Below, one piece after another: positions 1 to 7,966 of a DNA stretch of 64,000 bases. The notes under the pieces are model-generated. The model was not told the DNA's origin. It did not search any database and saw nothing but the letters and a program-made list of their open reading frames with translations. Within the stretch, counting starts at the first letter, position 1; every line of letters begins with the position of its first letter. The DNA is from Burkholderiales bacterium. Its GTDB lineage: Bacteria > Pseudomonadota > Gammaproteobacteria > Burkholderiales > Nitrosomonadaceae. The stretch is from assembly GCA_024235735.1 (NCBI GenBank), contig JACKLU010000002.1, positions 186,001 through 250,000 on the forward strand. The letters run 5' to 3'. The translations under genes and the position numbers were made by a program.

Positions 1-156
1 AATCCAGTGACGGCTGATCAGTTGCGAGGCGATCGTACCTTTATTGGCGATGGTAATGGTATAGGCAAATACGTGCTGATCATTTTCCACATCCGATTGG
101 TCGGGTAAATAAACTGCTCGCACGCTGACATCAATTTCATATTTATTTTCTGACAT
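1..156 (-). CDS. apaG: ApaG protein, partial (N-terminal 52 residues)
   Basis: Only the first 52 codons lie in the window; the gene runs off the left edge. The start is the ATG at 156-154 and the protein begins MSENKYEIDVSVRAVYLPDQ. The order of a beta-strand, a YLPDQS segment, FAYTITIANKG and LISRHWI is the typical N-terminal half of ApaG, a small fibronectin-III-like fold protein. Its role is poorly defined (linked to Co2+/Mg2+ resistance in enterobacteria; the same fold occurs in some F-box and polymerase-interacting proteins). It is divergent from rpe, and this apaG/rpe arrangement is common in betaproteobacteria. The 134 bp between the two starts should hold both promoters. Confidence 0.85.
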   Translation of the reverse strand, partial: MSENKYEIDVSVRAVYLPDQSDVENDQHVFAYTITIANKGTIASQLISRHWI

Positions 157-290
157 GCGTCTTATTCCACACTATTTTGGGGATTGTATCAAGAACAAAA
201 TACGGTAATTTCCAAAACAATTTACTTCTCATTAACGTGTCAGTCCATTTGCGGGTAAAATAGCGCATTTGATAATTTGAGAGGTTTTGT

Positions 291-968
291 ATGTACCGTA
301 TAGCACCGAGTATTTTGTCGGCCAATTTCGCCAAGCTTGGAGAAGAAATCACTAACGTTATCGATTCAGGCGCTGACATCATACATTTTGACGTGATGGA
401 TAATCATTATGTTCCTAATCTGACGATAGGGCCGCTGGTATGCGAAGCAATACGCCCGTTGACGGATGCGGTGATCGATGTGCACCTGATGGTGGAGCCG
501 GTGGATCGCATTGTTCCCGACTTTGCCAAAGCAGGCGCCAATATTATTTCTTTTCACCCCGAAGCATCCAGGCATATCGATCGTACCATTGGTCTCATCA
601 AGGATCAGGGTTGTCTGGCCGGTCTGGTTTTTAATCCCGCTACGCCGCTGCATTATCTTGATCATGTATTGGACAAGCTGGACTTGATTCTCATTATGTC
701 TGTGAATCCCGGGTTTGGCGGACAGGCATTTATTCCTGAAGCGTTGAACAAGCTCCGCGCTGTCCGCAAGCGTATTGATGAGAGTGGCAGATCGATCATG
801 CTGGAAATTGATGGTGGCGTCAAAGTGGATAACATTGCAGAAATTGCACGCGCAGGCGCTGATACTTTTGTGGCGGGGTCGGCAATCTATGGCGCAGGAA
901 AAGACAGCGATCCGCATCGTTATGACACGATTGTTTCAGCGCTGCGCGCAGAATTGAGCAAAGTATAA
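291..968 (+). CDS. rpe: Ribulose-phosphate 3-epimerase
   Basis: This cytosolic TIM-barrel enzyme interconverts ribulose 5-phosphate and xylulose 5-phosphate, serving the pentose phosphate pathway and, in autotrophs, the Calvin cycle. Visible family motifs are IAPSILSANF near the N terminus, the metal and acid/base region HFDVMDNHYVPN (residues 32-43), HLMVEP (65-70), MSVNPGFGGQ (136-145) and EIDGGV (172-177), which carries the second catalytic Asp. Length 225 aa is normal. A GAGAGG-like ribosome binding site precedes the ATG. It is followed 25 bp later by gph, so the two are probably co-transcribed, a frequent pairing in proteobacteria. Confidence 0.97.
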   Translation: MYRIAPSILSANFAKLGEEITNVIDSGADIIHFDVMDNHYVPNLTIGPLVCEAIRPLTDAVIDVHLMVEPVDRIVPDFAKAGANIISFHPEASRHIDRTIGLIKDQGCLAGLVFNPATPLHYLDHVLDKLDLILIMSVNPGFGGQAFIPEALNKLRAVRKRIDESGRSIMLEIDGGVKVDNIAEIARAGADTFVAGSAIYGAGKDSDPHRYDTIVSALRAELSKV

Positions 969-993
969 ATTTCAAGAATAAATTTCAATAAAC

Positions 994-1749
994 ATGTCTG
1001 TAGAGCATGTCTTTTATAATATGAACCAACATATTTTTTCCTATGCCAGCAGTACTGTCGAGAAACCGGTTTTTCCTCTGGCAGTCAAGGTTGTCATGAT
1101 TGATCTGGATGGCACTTTGCTGGATACTGCTGAAGATCTTGCGCTGGCGGCCAATCTGATGCTTCGCGAACTGGGCAGGCCGGAACGTTCGGTTGAAACG
1201 ATCAAATCCTATATCGGAAAGGGTATCCAGAGACTCGTCAAGCGTGCCTTGACGGGTGATTTAAACGGAGAGCCTGAATCGGATTTACTGGAAAGGGCGC
1301 TGTCCATTTACAAGAAAAATTATGCCGAGAATGTCCACGTCAAAACCAGGCCTTTTCCAGGCGTCAAAGAGGGTGTTGAACGTTTAAGGCAGGCTGGTTT
1401 TCACCTGGCCTGCATTACGAATAAATCGGAAATTTTTACGCAGCCGCTGCTCAAATCAACCGGATTTCATGATTATTTTGAAATCATTCTATCCGGAGAT
1501 AATCTGCCGAAATGCAAGCCTGATCCGATGCCACTGACGCACATTTGCAAGCATTTCAATGTACAACCGCACGAGGCGATCCTGTTCGGTGATTCGTTAA
1601 ACGATGCCACAGCGGCGCGTGCGGCAGGCTGTCATATTTTTTGCGTGCCTTATGGCTACAACGAAGGCCGTGATGTGCATGAACTGGATTGCGATGCGAT
1701 TGTGCCCTCTCTAGTCGAAGCTGCGCAATTAATTGTCAAAGCGCCTTGA
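994..1749 (+). CDS. gph: Phosphoglycolate phosphatase (HAD family)
   Basis: This HAD-superfamily hydrolase removes phosphate from 2-phosphoglycolate, the product of Rubisco oxygenation and of DNA 3'-end repair. HAD motif I is DLDGTLLDT with the nucleophile Asp at residue 37 of the longest frame. Motif II is ITNKS, the motif III lysine lies in KCKPDPMPL, and motif IV is FGDSLND. The start is uncertain: the ATG at 994 leaves a 30-residue leader before the first strand, and the ATG at 1021 is an alternative; neither has a clear ribosome binding site. It sits between rpe and trpE, as in many betaproteobacteria. Confidence 0.93.
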   Translation: MSVEHVFYNMNQHIFSYASSTVEKPVFPLAVKVVMIDLDGTLLDTAEDLALAANLMLRELGRPERSVETIKSYIGKGIQRLVKRALTGDLNGEPESDLLERALSIYKKNYAENVHVKTRPFPGVKEGVERLRQAGFHLACITNKSEIFTQPLLKSTGFHDYFEIILSGDNLPKCKPDPMPLTHICKHFNVQPHEAILFGDSLNDATAARAAGCHIFCVPYGYNEGRDVHELDCDAIVPSLVEAAQLIVKAP

Positions 1750-1838
1750 TTCAGTATGTTGCAGCTATTTGAGCCGGCGTGTTTGATAGCACAGCCTGAA
1801 TTCGTGCTTCCGCCAATGCTGTTTCTGGAAGTGAATCA

Positions 1839-3305
1839 ATGACCGAGAATGAATTTAATCAACTTGCAGAGAAAGGGTATAACCGGATTCCGGTTGTACT
1901 GGAAACTTTTGCGGATCTGGATACGCCACTTTCAATTTATCTGAAATTGGCCAATCAACCTTATACTTACCTGCTGGAATCGGTGCAGGACGGTTCGCAC
2001 TTTGGTCGTTACTCATTTGTCGGATTGCCTGCAACCTCGCGTATCGAAGCGCGCGGCAATCAGGTCACAGTGGTGGATAAGGACTGTGTCGAGGAAAAGA
2101 CGGTAGATAATACGCTGGATTACATCAGCAATTACCTGTCGAATTTCAACGCCGCGCCCGTCAAGGAATTGCCTTGTGGCGGTTTGGTCGGTTATTTTTC
2201 ATATGACACTGTGCGGTATATCGAACATAAACTGGCGGGGCATGCCAAGCCGGATACACTTAAAACACCGGATGTACTGTTATTGCTTTCGGAGGAAGTT
2301 GCCGTGGTGGATAATCTGTCCGGAAAACTGTATCTGGTGGTTTATGTCGATCCGGGCATCGAAAATGCCTATCAGACAGCCAGAAAGCGGTTGCAGGCAT
2401 TGCTGGCAAAATTACGTCAACCGATTGAAATTCCGGTTGAGCAGGCAGTCAATCAGGAACCTGCTGTCTCCGAGTTTCAGGAAAGCGAGTTTATTACCGC
2501 TGTCAAACGCGCCAAGCAATACATCTACGACGGCGATATCATGCAGGTCGTCTTGTCGCAACGCACCAGTAAACCCTATCATGCGTCAACGCTGGCGTTG
2601 TATCGTGCGCTCAGAAGTCTTAATCCATCACCGTACATGTTTTATTATCATTTTGATGATTTTTATGTTGTCGGCGCATCGCCCGAAATTCTGGTGCGTC
2701 TGAAAAATGATAACGTCACGGTCAGACCGATAGCCGGAACGCGTCCGCGCGGCAACAATCCGCAGCAGGATGCCGAGTTTGCCGCGGATTTGCTGGCGGA
2801 TCCTAAAGAGCTGGCGGAGCATGTCATGCTGATGGACCTCGGACGTAACGATGTGGGTCGTGTTGCGCAAACCGGCAGTGTTAAAGTGACCGAACACATG
2901 AATATCGAGAACTATTCGCATGTGATGCATATTGTCTCCAACGTGGAAGGTAAGTTGAAAGATGGAATGAATGCCATGGATGTGCTGCGTGCCACGTTTC
3001 CCGCGGGTACGGTCAGCGGTGCGCCCAAGGTTCGCGCGATGGAAATTATTGATGAGCTCGAAGTGTCCAAGCGGGGGGTTTATGCCGGTGCAGTAGGCTA
3101 TCTTGGATTCAACGGTGACATGGATCTGGCGATTGCGATTCGGACGGGTGTCGTCAAGGACGACAGGCTCTATGTTCAAGCGGGTGCGGGCATAGTCGCC
3201 GACTCGGTTCCGGAAAATGAGTGGATAGAGACGCAGAACAAGGCCAAAGCAATATTGCGTGCGGCTGAAATGGCTGAGAAGGGGCTGGATTATTCCTTCG
3301 ATTAA
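1839..3305 (+). CDS. trpE: Anthranilate synthase component I
   Basis: TrpE makes anthranilate from chorismate, using ammonia supplied by the TrpG amidotransferase, the first step of tryptophan synthesis. The N-terminal domain carries the LLESVQDG segment associated with tryptophan feedback binding. The chorismate-binding domain shows PIAGTRPRG, DLGRNDVGRV, FPAGTVSGAPK and the C-terminal GAGIVADSVPENEW. Length 488 aa is typical. A GGAAG ribosome binding site precedes the ATG. Unusually for this neighbourhood, no trpG, trpD or trpC follows: a strong terminator stands 17 bp after the stop, so the rest of the trp genes must be elsewhere. Confidence 0.97.
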   Translation: MTENEFNQLAEKGYNRIPVVLETFADLDTPLSIYLKLANQPYTYLLESVQDGSHFGRYSFVGLPATSRIEARGNQVTVVDKDCVEEKTVDNTLDYISNYLSNFNAAPVKELPCGGLVGYFSYDTVRYIEHKLAGHAKPDTLKTPDVLLLLSEEVAVVDNLSGKLYLVVYVDPGIENAYQTARKRLQALLAKLRQPIEIPVEQAVNQEPAVSEFQESEFITAVKRAKQYIYDGDIMQVVLSQRTSKPYHASTLALYRALRSLNPSPYMFYYHFDDFYVVGASPEILVRLKNDNVTVRPIAGTRPRGNNPQQDAEFAADLLADPKELAEHVMLMDLGRNDVGRVAQTGSVKVTEHMNIENYSHVMHIVSNVEGKLKDGMNAMDVLRATFPAGTVSGAPKVRAMEIIDELEVSKRGVYAGAVGYLGFNGDMDLAIAIRTGVVKDDRLYVQAGAGIVADSVPENEWIETQNKAKAILRAAEMAEKGLDYSFD

Positions 3306-3322
3306 GTTCACCCATCGTACTT

Positions 3323-3367
3323 GAAAAACCATCGGCATTGCCGCGACGGCAATGCCGATGGTTTTTC
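3323..3367. terminator. Bidirectional intrinsic terminator between trpE and the OmpA-like gene
   Basis: A perfect 21-bp inverted repeat (3323-3343 and 3347-3367) surrounds a 3-base CGA loop. The left arm begins GAAAAACC and the right arm ends GGTTTTTC, so a U-run follows the GC-rich stem in either direction. It lies between convergent trpE (+) and the lipoprotein gene (-) and probably ends both transcripts. Confidence 0.9.
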
Positions 3368-3405
3368 AGCATCCTGTAAATCCAAGCAATATTCTTTTCT
3401 GATTA

Positions 3406-4062
3406 CTATTGCTGCTGTACCGGTTGTTCAGCAACATAAATTTCCACGCGGCGGTTCATCGCCCGGCCTGATGGTGTGTCATTGGATGCAACTGGTGAAT
3501 GTGAACCGCGGCCGTCAATCTGAATGCGCTGATACGGCACGCCGCGCTGGACAAGATAGTCACGGGTGCTGGCGGCCCGGTTGACGGATAACGGGTTGTT
3601 GATTGCGTCAGTGCCGGAACTGTCGGTATGTCCAATGATGGAAACGAGCGTATTCGGGTTCTGCAGCAAGCTTGTCGCGAAACTATCCAATATCGGACGC
3701 ATGCCCGATTTGATTTCCGCGCGCCCCGTGTCAAATGTAATGTCGCTCGGAATTTCGAGTTTCAGGCGATTGTCGGCAGTCTGTGAAACCTGTACGCCGG
3801 TACCCGCTGTCACCGTTTCCATCTGTCTTTTCTGCTCTTCCATATGTCTTGACCACGCATACCCTGCTAATGCGCCTGCCGCAGTACCTGCCGCCGCGCC
3901 AATTGCGGCGCCTTTGCCATCACCGGCGAGTCCGCCGATCAGAGCACCTGCGGCTGCGCCGGCAAAAGCGCCTTGTGCCGAACTACGCTGTGTTTCCGAC
4001 ATGTTTGCGCATCCGCTAAAAATAATTCCGGCTGTGACGGCAATAATGATTTTGCGCTGCAT
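3406..4062 (-). CDS. OmpA family lipoprotein with glycine zipper (YiaD-like)
   Basis: This is a predicted outer-membrane lipoprotein that binds peptidoglycan. The N terminus is a signal peptide ending in the lipobox IFSGC (Cys18). It is followed by a glycine/alanine-rich zipper (about residues 30-65) likely to insert in membrane, a charged linker (MEEQKRQME), and an OmpA C-terminal domain over the last 110 residues. That domain includes IGHTDSSGT and SVNRAASTRDYLVQRG, which contribute the diaminopimelate-binding Asp/Arg pair. The start at 4062 (MQRK) is preferred because GGAGG lies just before it; an upstream ATG at 4074 would place that ribosome binding site inside the gene. It resembles E. 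coli YiaD; the exact role is unknown. Confidence 0.9.
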   Translation of the reverse strand: MQRKIIIAVTAGIIFSGCANMSETQRSSAQGAFAGAAAGALIGGLAGDGKGAAIGAAAGTAAGALAGYAWSRHMEEQKRQMETVTAGTGVQVSQTADNRLKLEIPSDITFDTGRAEIKSGMRPILDSFATSLLQNPNTLVSIIGHTDSSGTDAINNPLSVNRAASTRDYLVQRGVPYQRIQIDGRGSHSPVASNDTPSGRAMNRRVEIYVAEQPVQQQ

Positions 4063-4101
4063 ATCAACCTCCATTTGCTAGATGATAAAGAAATTACTCT
4101 C

Positions 4102-4137
4102 GGGTCAGGAGTCTTATGTCCGGCAGACTCCTGACCC
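4102..4137. repeat. 13-bp inverted repeat between the OmpA-like gene and rof
   Basis: GGGTCAGGAGTCT (4102-4114) and its exact reverse complement (4125-4137) are separated by a 10-base loop. There is no U-run, so it is not a classical terminator. It stands about 40 bp upstream of the lipoprotein start (minus strand) and about 95 bp upstream of the rof start, so it could be a REP-like hairpin or an operator in the divergent promoter region. No second copy was noticed in the window. Confidence 0.5.
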
Positions 4138-4232
4138 TGAAAGCGCTAGCCTAGCAAATTATCGGGAGGTTTGCTTGATTTCGGTGATTGATCGGTATAG
4201 CCTTGCGATTTTGCGTTTAAAAGAGACTGATC

Positions 4233-4484
4233 ATGGAAAAAGATGTTATTTCATGCGAATTGCATGATTTTGTCGAAGTGGCGTGTATGTACAAATATCA
4301 GCTCAAACTGACACTGAAAAACGGTGAAGTGATCGAAGGAAAAGCAATCGATATTCTGTCGGTAAATCAGCAGGAACGGCTTGTCGTCGATGACAGTGGC
4401 GAAAAAAAACAAGTCGACTTGATGGTGTTAGCTAAAATGCAGGTATTGACACCGAACGCAAAGTTTTCCGAAGTCGTTTTCTGA
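4233..4484 (+). CDS. rof: Rho-binding antiterminator (Rof/YaeO-like)
   Basis: This small cytosolic protein of 83 aa resembles Rof (YaeO), which binds the Rho hexamer and blocks RNA loading, reducing Rho-dependent termination. The layout matches: a short N-terminal ISCELHDFVEVAC (compare INCDDYDNLELAC in E. coli), then strands LKLTLKNGEVIEGKAIDI, QERLVVDDSG and VDLMVLAKMQVL of the Sm-like barrel. The match is by remembered family pattern, not by search. It is 36 bp upstream of the AsmA-like gene. A longer reading of the region from 4082 is not supported by any start signal. Confidence 0.7.
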   Translation: MEKDVISCELHDFVEVACMYKYQLKLTLKNGEVIEGKAIDILSVNQQERLVVDDSGEKKQVDLMVLAKMQVLTPNAKFSEVVF

Positions 4485-4520
4485 TGATGCCCGTTTTACT
4501 CAAGGCAACCGATAATCGTA

Positions 4521-5861
4521 GTGAAACGTTTCATTATCTATGGATGGTTATTGCTGGCGTTGGCCTTATTGATGAGCGGCGTGGCGCTATACATCATCAA
4601 CTATAAACCTGCATTACTGACGTCAGCGATTGAACAGTGGATTAAGTTGAACAGCCAGCGTTCGCTGAGCGTCAACGGGAATATACAACTCTCATTTTCT
4701 CCTCACGCCCATCTGTCTTTAAGCCAATTGTCACTTAGTGAATATCAACAGGATGATGTGTTTGCATCCATCGAGACGATGCGGCTGACTGTATCGCTTT
4801 TACCACTGCTTAAAGGGCGGTTTGTTGTGGATCATGCGCATATCTCAGGTTTTCAGGCCAGAATTGTCCGCTATCAGGATGGCACAGTGAATATTGCCGA
4901 CTTGCTGCAAGAAAGTGGTAGCGGATTCTTCAGCGGGTTTGAGATCGGGCGTATAGCAGTGGAAAACAGCAAACTGAGTTTTCAGGATGATATGACCCGC
5001 CAGTCACTCGATCTGGAAGCGCTGCAATTGTCAGCAACACAAATTGCAACAGAGTCATTACAGCAGATTAAAATGCAAAGCGGATTGGTGTTTCGTCATT
5101 GGCAAAGCTCGGACAGAAGCGACTCGCATACTGCGCAATTGAAAGTCCGGCTTGAAGCCGAGGAAACCGTATTTGACCGGGAAAAGCTGGCCAGTGGTCC
5201 GGTTTTTTTGTCTGTGCAAACGCTGCCGGAGGATCGTGACACCGAAGGGATTGAGCATATTTCTACCCATTTAACGATCGCCAGTCTGCGGCAGATCGGA
5301 AATCTGCTGATCAGCCCGCATGTCCACATGGAATTAGGGGCGCAACATAACGGATATAGCGTGAACGCCGTGCTGGATACCGTAGTTGAAGTCAGAACTC
5401 AGGGACTGGCGGGCACTTTGACGGACCTGCGGTTGGTGGTTGATTTTTTTCATCCTGACTATTTGAGCAAATCGGTCAATGGCCACCTGAGAGGACATCT
5501 GGATTTTGACGGAATTACCGAGCTGCTGCGCATGGATTTGCAGGGACAAATCGATAACAGTGCCGTAAAGACGACAATTCAAGTGGAGGATTTTACTCAA
5601 CAATCGCATGCATTCAGAGTTGAAATTGACCGGCTGGATCTCACGGCATTGCTGCCGGATGCACAATCGGAATCCAAAACTAAAGCATCGAAAAATCAAC
5701 CGGGAGATGCAGCAATTCCTGATTTTTCAAAACTGGAACAGTTGGGACTGAATGGATCAATTCAGATCGGGCAGCTATCCATGGGTGATATTCGTCTGTC
5801 AGACATGCAACTGATGCTGCGGCCGGAGAACAATAATATTCTTATCGAGTCATCCAAATAA
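4521..5861 (+). CDS. AsmA family protein, C-terminally shortened
   Basis: AsmA-like proteins are inner-membrane anchored periplasmic proteins of the bridge-like lipid transport superfamily, affecting outer-membrane assembly. One N-terminal membrane segment (about residues 4-27) is followed by beta-rich AsmA sequence with a TVNIADLLQ motif and a later DFSKLEQLGLNGSIQIGQLSMGDIRLSDM repeat-like segment (cited in parts: LNGSIQIGQL, MGDIRLSDM). The frame stops at residue 446, right where family members continue into the G-x-L-x-L-x-P-x-x-A-x-L-Y-x-G region, so about 200 or more C-terminal residues appear missing. mutY starts 12 bp later. It may be a natural deletion, a short variant or a pseudogene. 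Confidence 0.8.
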   Translation: MKRFIIYGWLLLALALLMSGVALYIINYKPALLTSAIEQWIKLNSQRSLSVNGNIQLSFSPHAHLSLSQLSLSEYQQDDVFASIETMRLTVSLLPLLKGRFVVDHAHISGFQARIVRYQDGTVNIADLLQESGSGFFSGFEIGRIAVENSKLSFQDDMTRQSLDLEALQLSATQIATESLQQIKMQSGLVFRHWQSSDRSDSHTAQLKVRLEAEETVFDREKLASGPVFLSVQTLPEDRDTEGIEHISTHLTIASLRQIGNLLISPHVHMELGAQHNGYSVNAVLDTVVEVRTQGLAGTLTDLRLVVDFFHPDYLSKSVNGHLRGHLDFDGITELLRMDLQGQIDNSAVKTTIQVEDFTQQSHAFRVEIDRLDLTALLPDAQSESKTKASKNQPGDAAIPDFSKLEQLGLNGSIQIGQLSMGDIRLSDMQLMLRPENNNILIESSK

Positions 5862-5873
5862 ACGATTGCCGTT

Positions 5874-6920
5874 ATGTCTGCATTGGCCGAATTAATAATT
5901 GCCTGGCAAAAAGAACATGGCCGCCACCATTTGCCGTGGCAGAACAACACGAATCCCTATACGATCTGGTTATCGGAGATTATGCTTCAGCAAACGCAGG
6001 TGAGCACGGTCATTCCTTATTATCAACGGTTTATTCGTCGATTCCCGGCAATAGACAGGCTGGCGCAAGCGCCGCTGGATGAAGTGCTGGCTTTGTGGAG
6101 CGGTCTGGGGTATTACACGCGCGCAAGGAATCTGCATCGGGCGGCGCTTCTGATCATGACAGCGCATCAGGGTGTTTTCCCGCAACCGCGTGAAGCAATG
6201 CAGCAATTGCCGGGCATCGGGCGCTCAACCGCGGCTGCGATTGCCGTATTCGCTTTCGGTCAGCGGGACGCCATTCTGGACGGTAACGTCAAGCGCGTAT
6301 TTGCGCGCTACTTTGGCGTGGCGGATTACCCCGGTGAAGCTGAAACACTGAAAAAGCTTTGGCGACTGGCCGAGCAATCCCTGCCTGACGATGATGATCC
6401 CGCCAGTATCAGAGCCTATACACAGGGACTGATGGATCTTGGCGCACTATTGTGTGTCCGCCGGAATCCGGACTGCGGGCGCTGTCCATTGCAGCACAAC
6501 TGCATAGCGTATCAGGAAAATCGTGTTGCGCTACTGCCTGTACCCAAGCCAAAAAGAAGTTTGCCGGAGAAACAGACTGTTTTCATGATTTATCGGGCAC
6601 GACAGAAGCTTTTGCTGGAAAAACGACCCAGCCGGGGTATCTGGGGCGGTTTATGGTGTTTCCCGGAAAATACTGTGAACCAGAAAGATCGGCTGATGAT
6701 CGCGAGTGGTACGCATCATCGTGTTGAATTGCCGCAGCTGAGGCACACCTTTACACATTTCAGGCTATGGATACATCCCCAATTGATTGAAGTGAACACG
6801 GAGATGAGCGACCCCGAAAAAATGACTGTCTGGATTGCGCCGGAAGAGGCATTGGATTTGGCGATTCCAGCACCGGTAAAAAAGCTGATTATGCAGCATT
6901 TTCTCAATGACCTGAATTGA
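5874..6920 (+). CDS. mutY: A/G-specific adenine DNA glycosylase
   Basis: MutY removes adenine mispaired with 8-oxoguanine in DNA. Visible features are the catalytic Glu in SEIMLQQTQV (Glu35), the helix-hairpin-helix LPGIGRSTAAAIA followed by LDGNVKRV with the second catalytic Asp, and the [4Fe-4S] cluster cysteines in CVRRNPDCGRCPLQHNC (C-x6-C-x2-C-x5-C). A C-terminal NUDIX-like domain recognises 8-oxoG (QTVFMIYRAR, GIWGGLWCFPE). Length 348 aa is typical. Its TGA stop at 6918-6920 abuts the MITE-like element at 6922; the sequence flanking that element suggests the gene was not truncated by it. Confidence 0.97.
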   Translation: MSALAELIIAWQKEHGRHHLPWQNNTNPYTIWLSEIMLQQTQVSTVIPYYQRFIRRFPAIDRLAQAPLDEVLALWSGLGYYTRARNLHRAALLIMTAHQGVFPQPREAMQQLPGIGRSTAAAIAVFAFGQRDAILDGNVKRVFARYFGVADYPGEAETLKKLWRLAEQSLPDDDDPASIRAYTQGLMDLGALLCVRRNPDCGRCPLQHNCIAYQENRVALLPVPKPKRSLPEKQTVFMIYRARQKLLLEKRPSRGIWGGLWCFPENTVNQKDRLMIASGTHHRVELPQLRHTFTHFRLWIHPQLIEVNTEMSDPEKMTVWIAPEEALDLAIPAPVKKLIMQHFLNDLN

Positions 6921-6921
6921 A

Positions 6922-7156
6922 CCTAAAAACCTCGGTTGACCGCTGTGCGATATGACTAATGATATGAATACATGAAACAATTCTATAAATTCTGGCTCAC
7001 CTGGATGGTGAATCAAACTATGGTGTTTATAGCACGCCGCTTTTTAATTTTTGCTGCGTTGCAATGCGTTGTAATAACACGTTATTACGCCTCATTGCGC
7101 CTTGTAAAAAATAAAAATCAACGCACTTTAAACCCCACTCAACTGAGGTTTTTAGG
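6922..7156. mobile_element. MITE-like non-coding element between mutY and the 5-FTHF cyclo-ligase gene
   Basis: The ends are inverted copies of CCTAAAAACCTC(G/A)GTTGA: left end 6922-6939, right end 7139-7156, 17 of 18 bases matching. TTGAA stands directly outside both ends (6917-6921 and 7157-7161), consistent with a 5-bp target duplication. Inside, 7061-7098 is a long imperfect hairpin centred on GTAATAAC-AC-GTTATTAC. No transposase frame is present. Removing the element and one TTGAA puts the mutY stop 8 bp before the cyclo-ligase ATG, a normal operon junction. The family is not one I recognise. Confidence 0.75.
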
Positions 7157-7168
7157 TTGAACAGCCGC

Positions 7169-7741
7169 ATGGAAAACTGGCAGGCATGGCGTAAACAGCA
7201 ACGCGAACGATTAATCGCTGACCGAATGGCAGTATCCGCATTACAACACCAGCACTGGAGCAACACTATCTCTGATTTTCTGCAGCGGGAATTTCTCATT
7301 TTGCAGACAATGAAAATCGGTTTGTACTGGCCGTTTCGTGGTGAGTATGATCCCAGATCGGCGTCGCGTTATTTCTGGGAGTCCGGCGCGACGCTGGCAT
7401 TGCCCGAGGTCGTTGACCGGCACAAGCCCCTTGCTTTCCGCGAATGGTGGCCTGATGCGCCGATGAAAACCGGTGCGTACAATATTCCGGTGCCACAGGG
7501 CACGCAATGTATTGAACCTGATGTTTTAATCATTCCCGTGGTTGGCTTCGATCAAAAAGGGTACCGGCTGGGTTACGGCAGCGGATATTACGACCGTACT
7601 CTGGCGGCGTATCCGGTTCCTCCATTAACAATCGGCGTGGCATTTGAAATGCAGCGGCTGGAGAATGTGCATCCGCAACAGCACGACATTGCCATGCAGT
7701 ATGTCGTTACCGAAGCGGGTATGTTTAAGGGGTGTTTCTGA
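7169..7741 (+). CDS. 5-formyltetrahydrofolate cyclo-ligase
   Basis: This cytosolic enzyme converts 5-formyl-THF plus ATP to 5,10-methenyl-THF, recycling the folate storage form. The family signature GFDQKGYRLGYGSGYYDRTL holds the ATP- and Mg-binding residues near residues 130-150. The N-terminal basic helix WRKQQRERLIADR is also typical, as is the length of about 190 aa. I prefer the ATG at 7169 (MENWQAW), since the upstream TTG at 7157 lies in the flanking duplication of the MITE-like element. It probably belonged to the mutY transcript before that insertion. In other genomes it is named ygfA or fau. Confidence 0.93.
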   Translation: MENWQAWRKQQRERLIADRMAVSALQHQHWSNTISDFLQREFLILQTMKIGLYWPFRGEYDPRSASRYFWESGATLALPEVVDRHKPLAFREWWPDAPMKTGAYNIPVPQGTQCIEPDVLIIPVVGFDQKGYRLGYGSGYYDRTLAAYPVPPLTIGVAFEMQRLENVHPQQHDIAMQYVVTEAGMFKGCF

Positions 7742-7890
7742 AAATCTGTGTTTCTTTCATTGAGGGCGACTAACCTCCGGGGCATTACTCCAGTGCCGTG
7801 TAGGAACCTCGTCCCGGTCAAAAGATAATATTCAGTTCCTTGCGTGCCCTTTCATGGGCGACATGGCACATGACGATAAAACAGGCAATC

Positions 7891-7948
7891 GTCGACATTT
7901 GTCGTTGACATGTCGATGGTATCGACATAAGCTGAAAACCTGTCGACA
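7891..7948. promoter_or_regulatory. Promoter with clustered TGTCGA operator half-sites upstream of fic
   Basis: A perfect -35 hexamer TTGACA lies at 7905-7910. The next 17 bases, 7911-7927, form a perfect palindrome TGTCGAT-GGT-ATCGACA, which occupies the -35/-10 spacer; the -10 itself (TAAGCT at 7928-7933) is weak. Further copies of the half-site flank it: CGACA-TT-TGTCG at 7893-7904 and TGTCGACA at 7941-7948. This is the arrangement expected of a repressor-controlled promoter. It lies just upstream of the Fic gene (start 7967). Candidate regulators are the winged-helix C terminus of Fic itself or the helix-turn-helix of RhuM. Confidence 0.65.
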
Positions 7949-7966
7949 AAATAGAAGAATATAAAC

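Noticed and set aside
366..917. 183-codon open frame on the minus strand opposite rpe
   Set aside because: It lies entirely inside rpe, has histidine/arginine-rich composition typical of antisense frames and shows no family motif.
3566..4081. 171-codon plus-strand frame opposite the OmpA-like lipoprotein gene
   Set aside because: The minus-strand frame has a lipobox, OmpA domain and ribosome binding site; the plus-strand frame is low-complexity alanine/proline.
7905..7933. Treating the fic upstream palindrome as a transcription terminator
   Set aside because: No T-run follows and it lies directly behind a perfect -35 hexamer, so an operator is the better reading.
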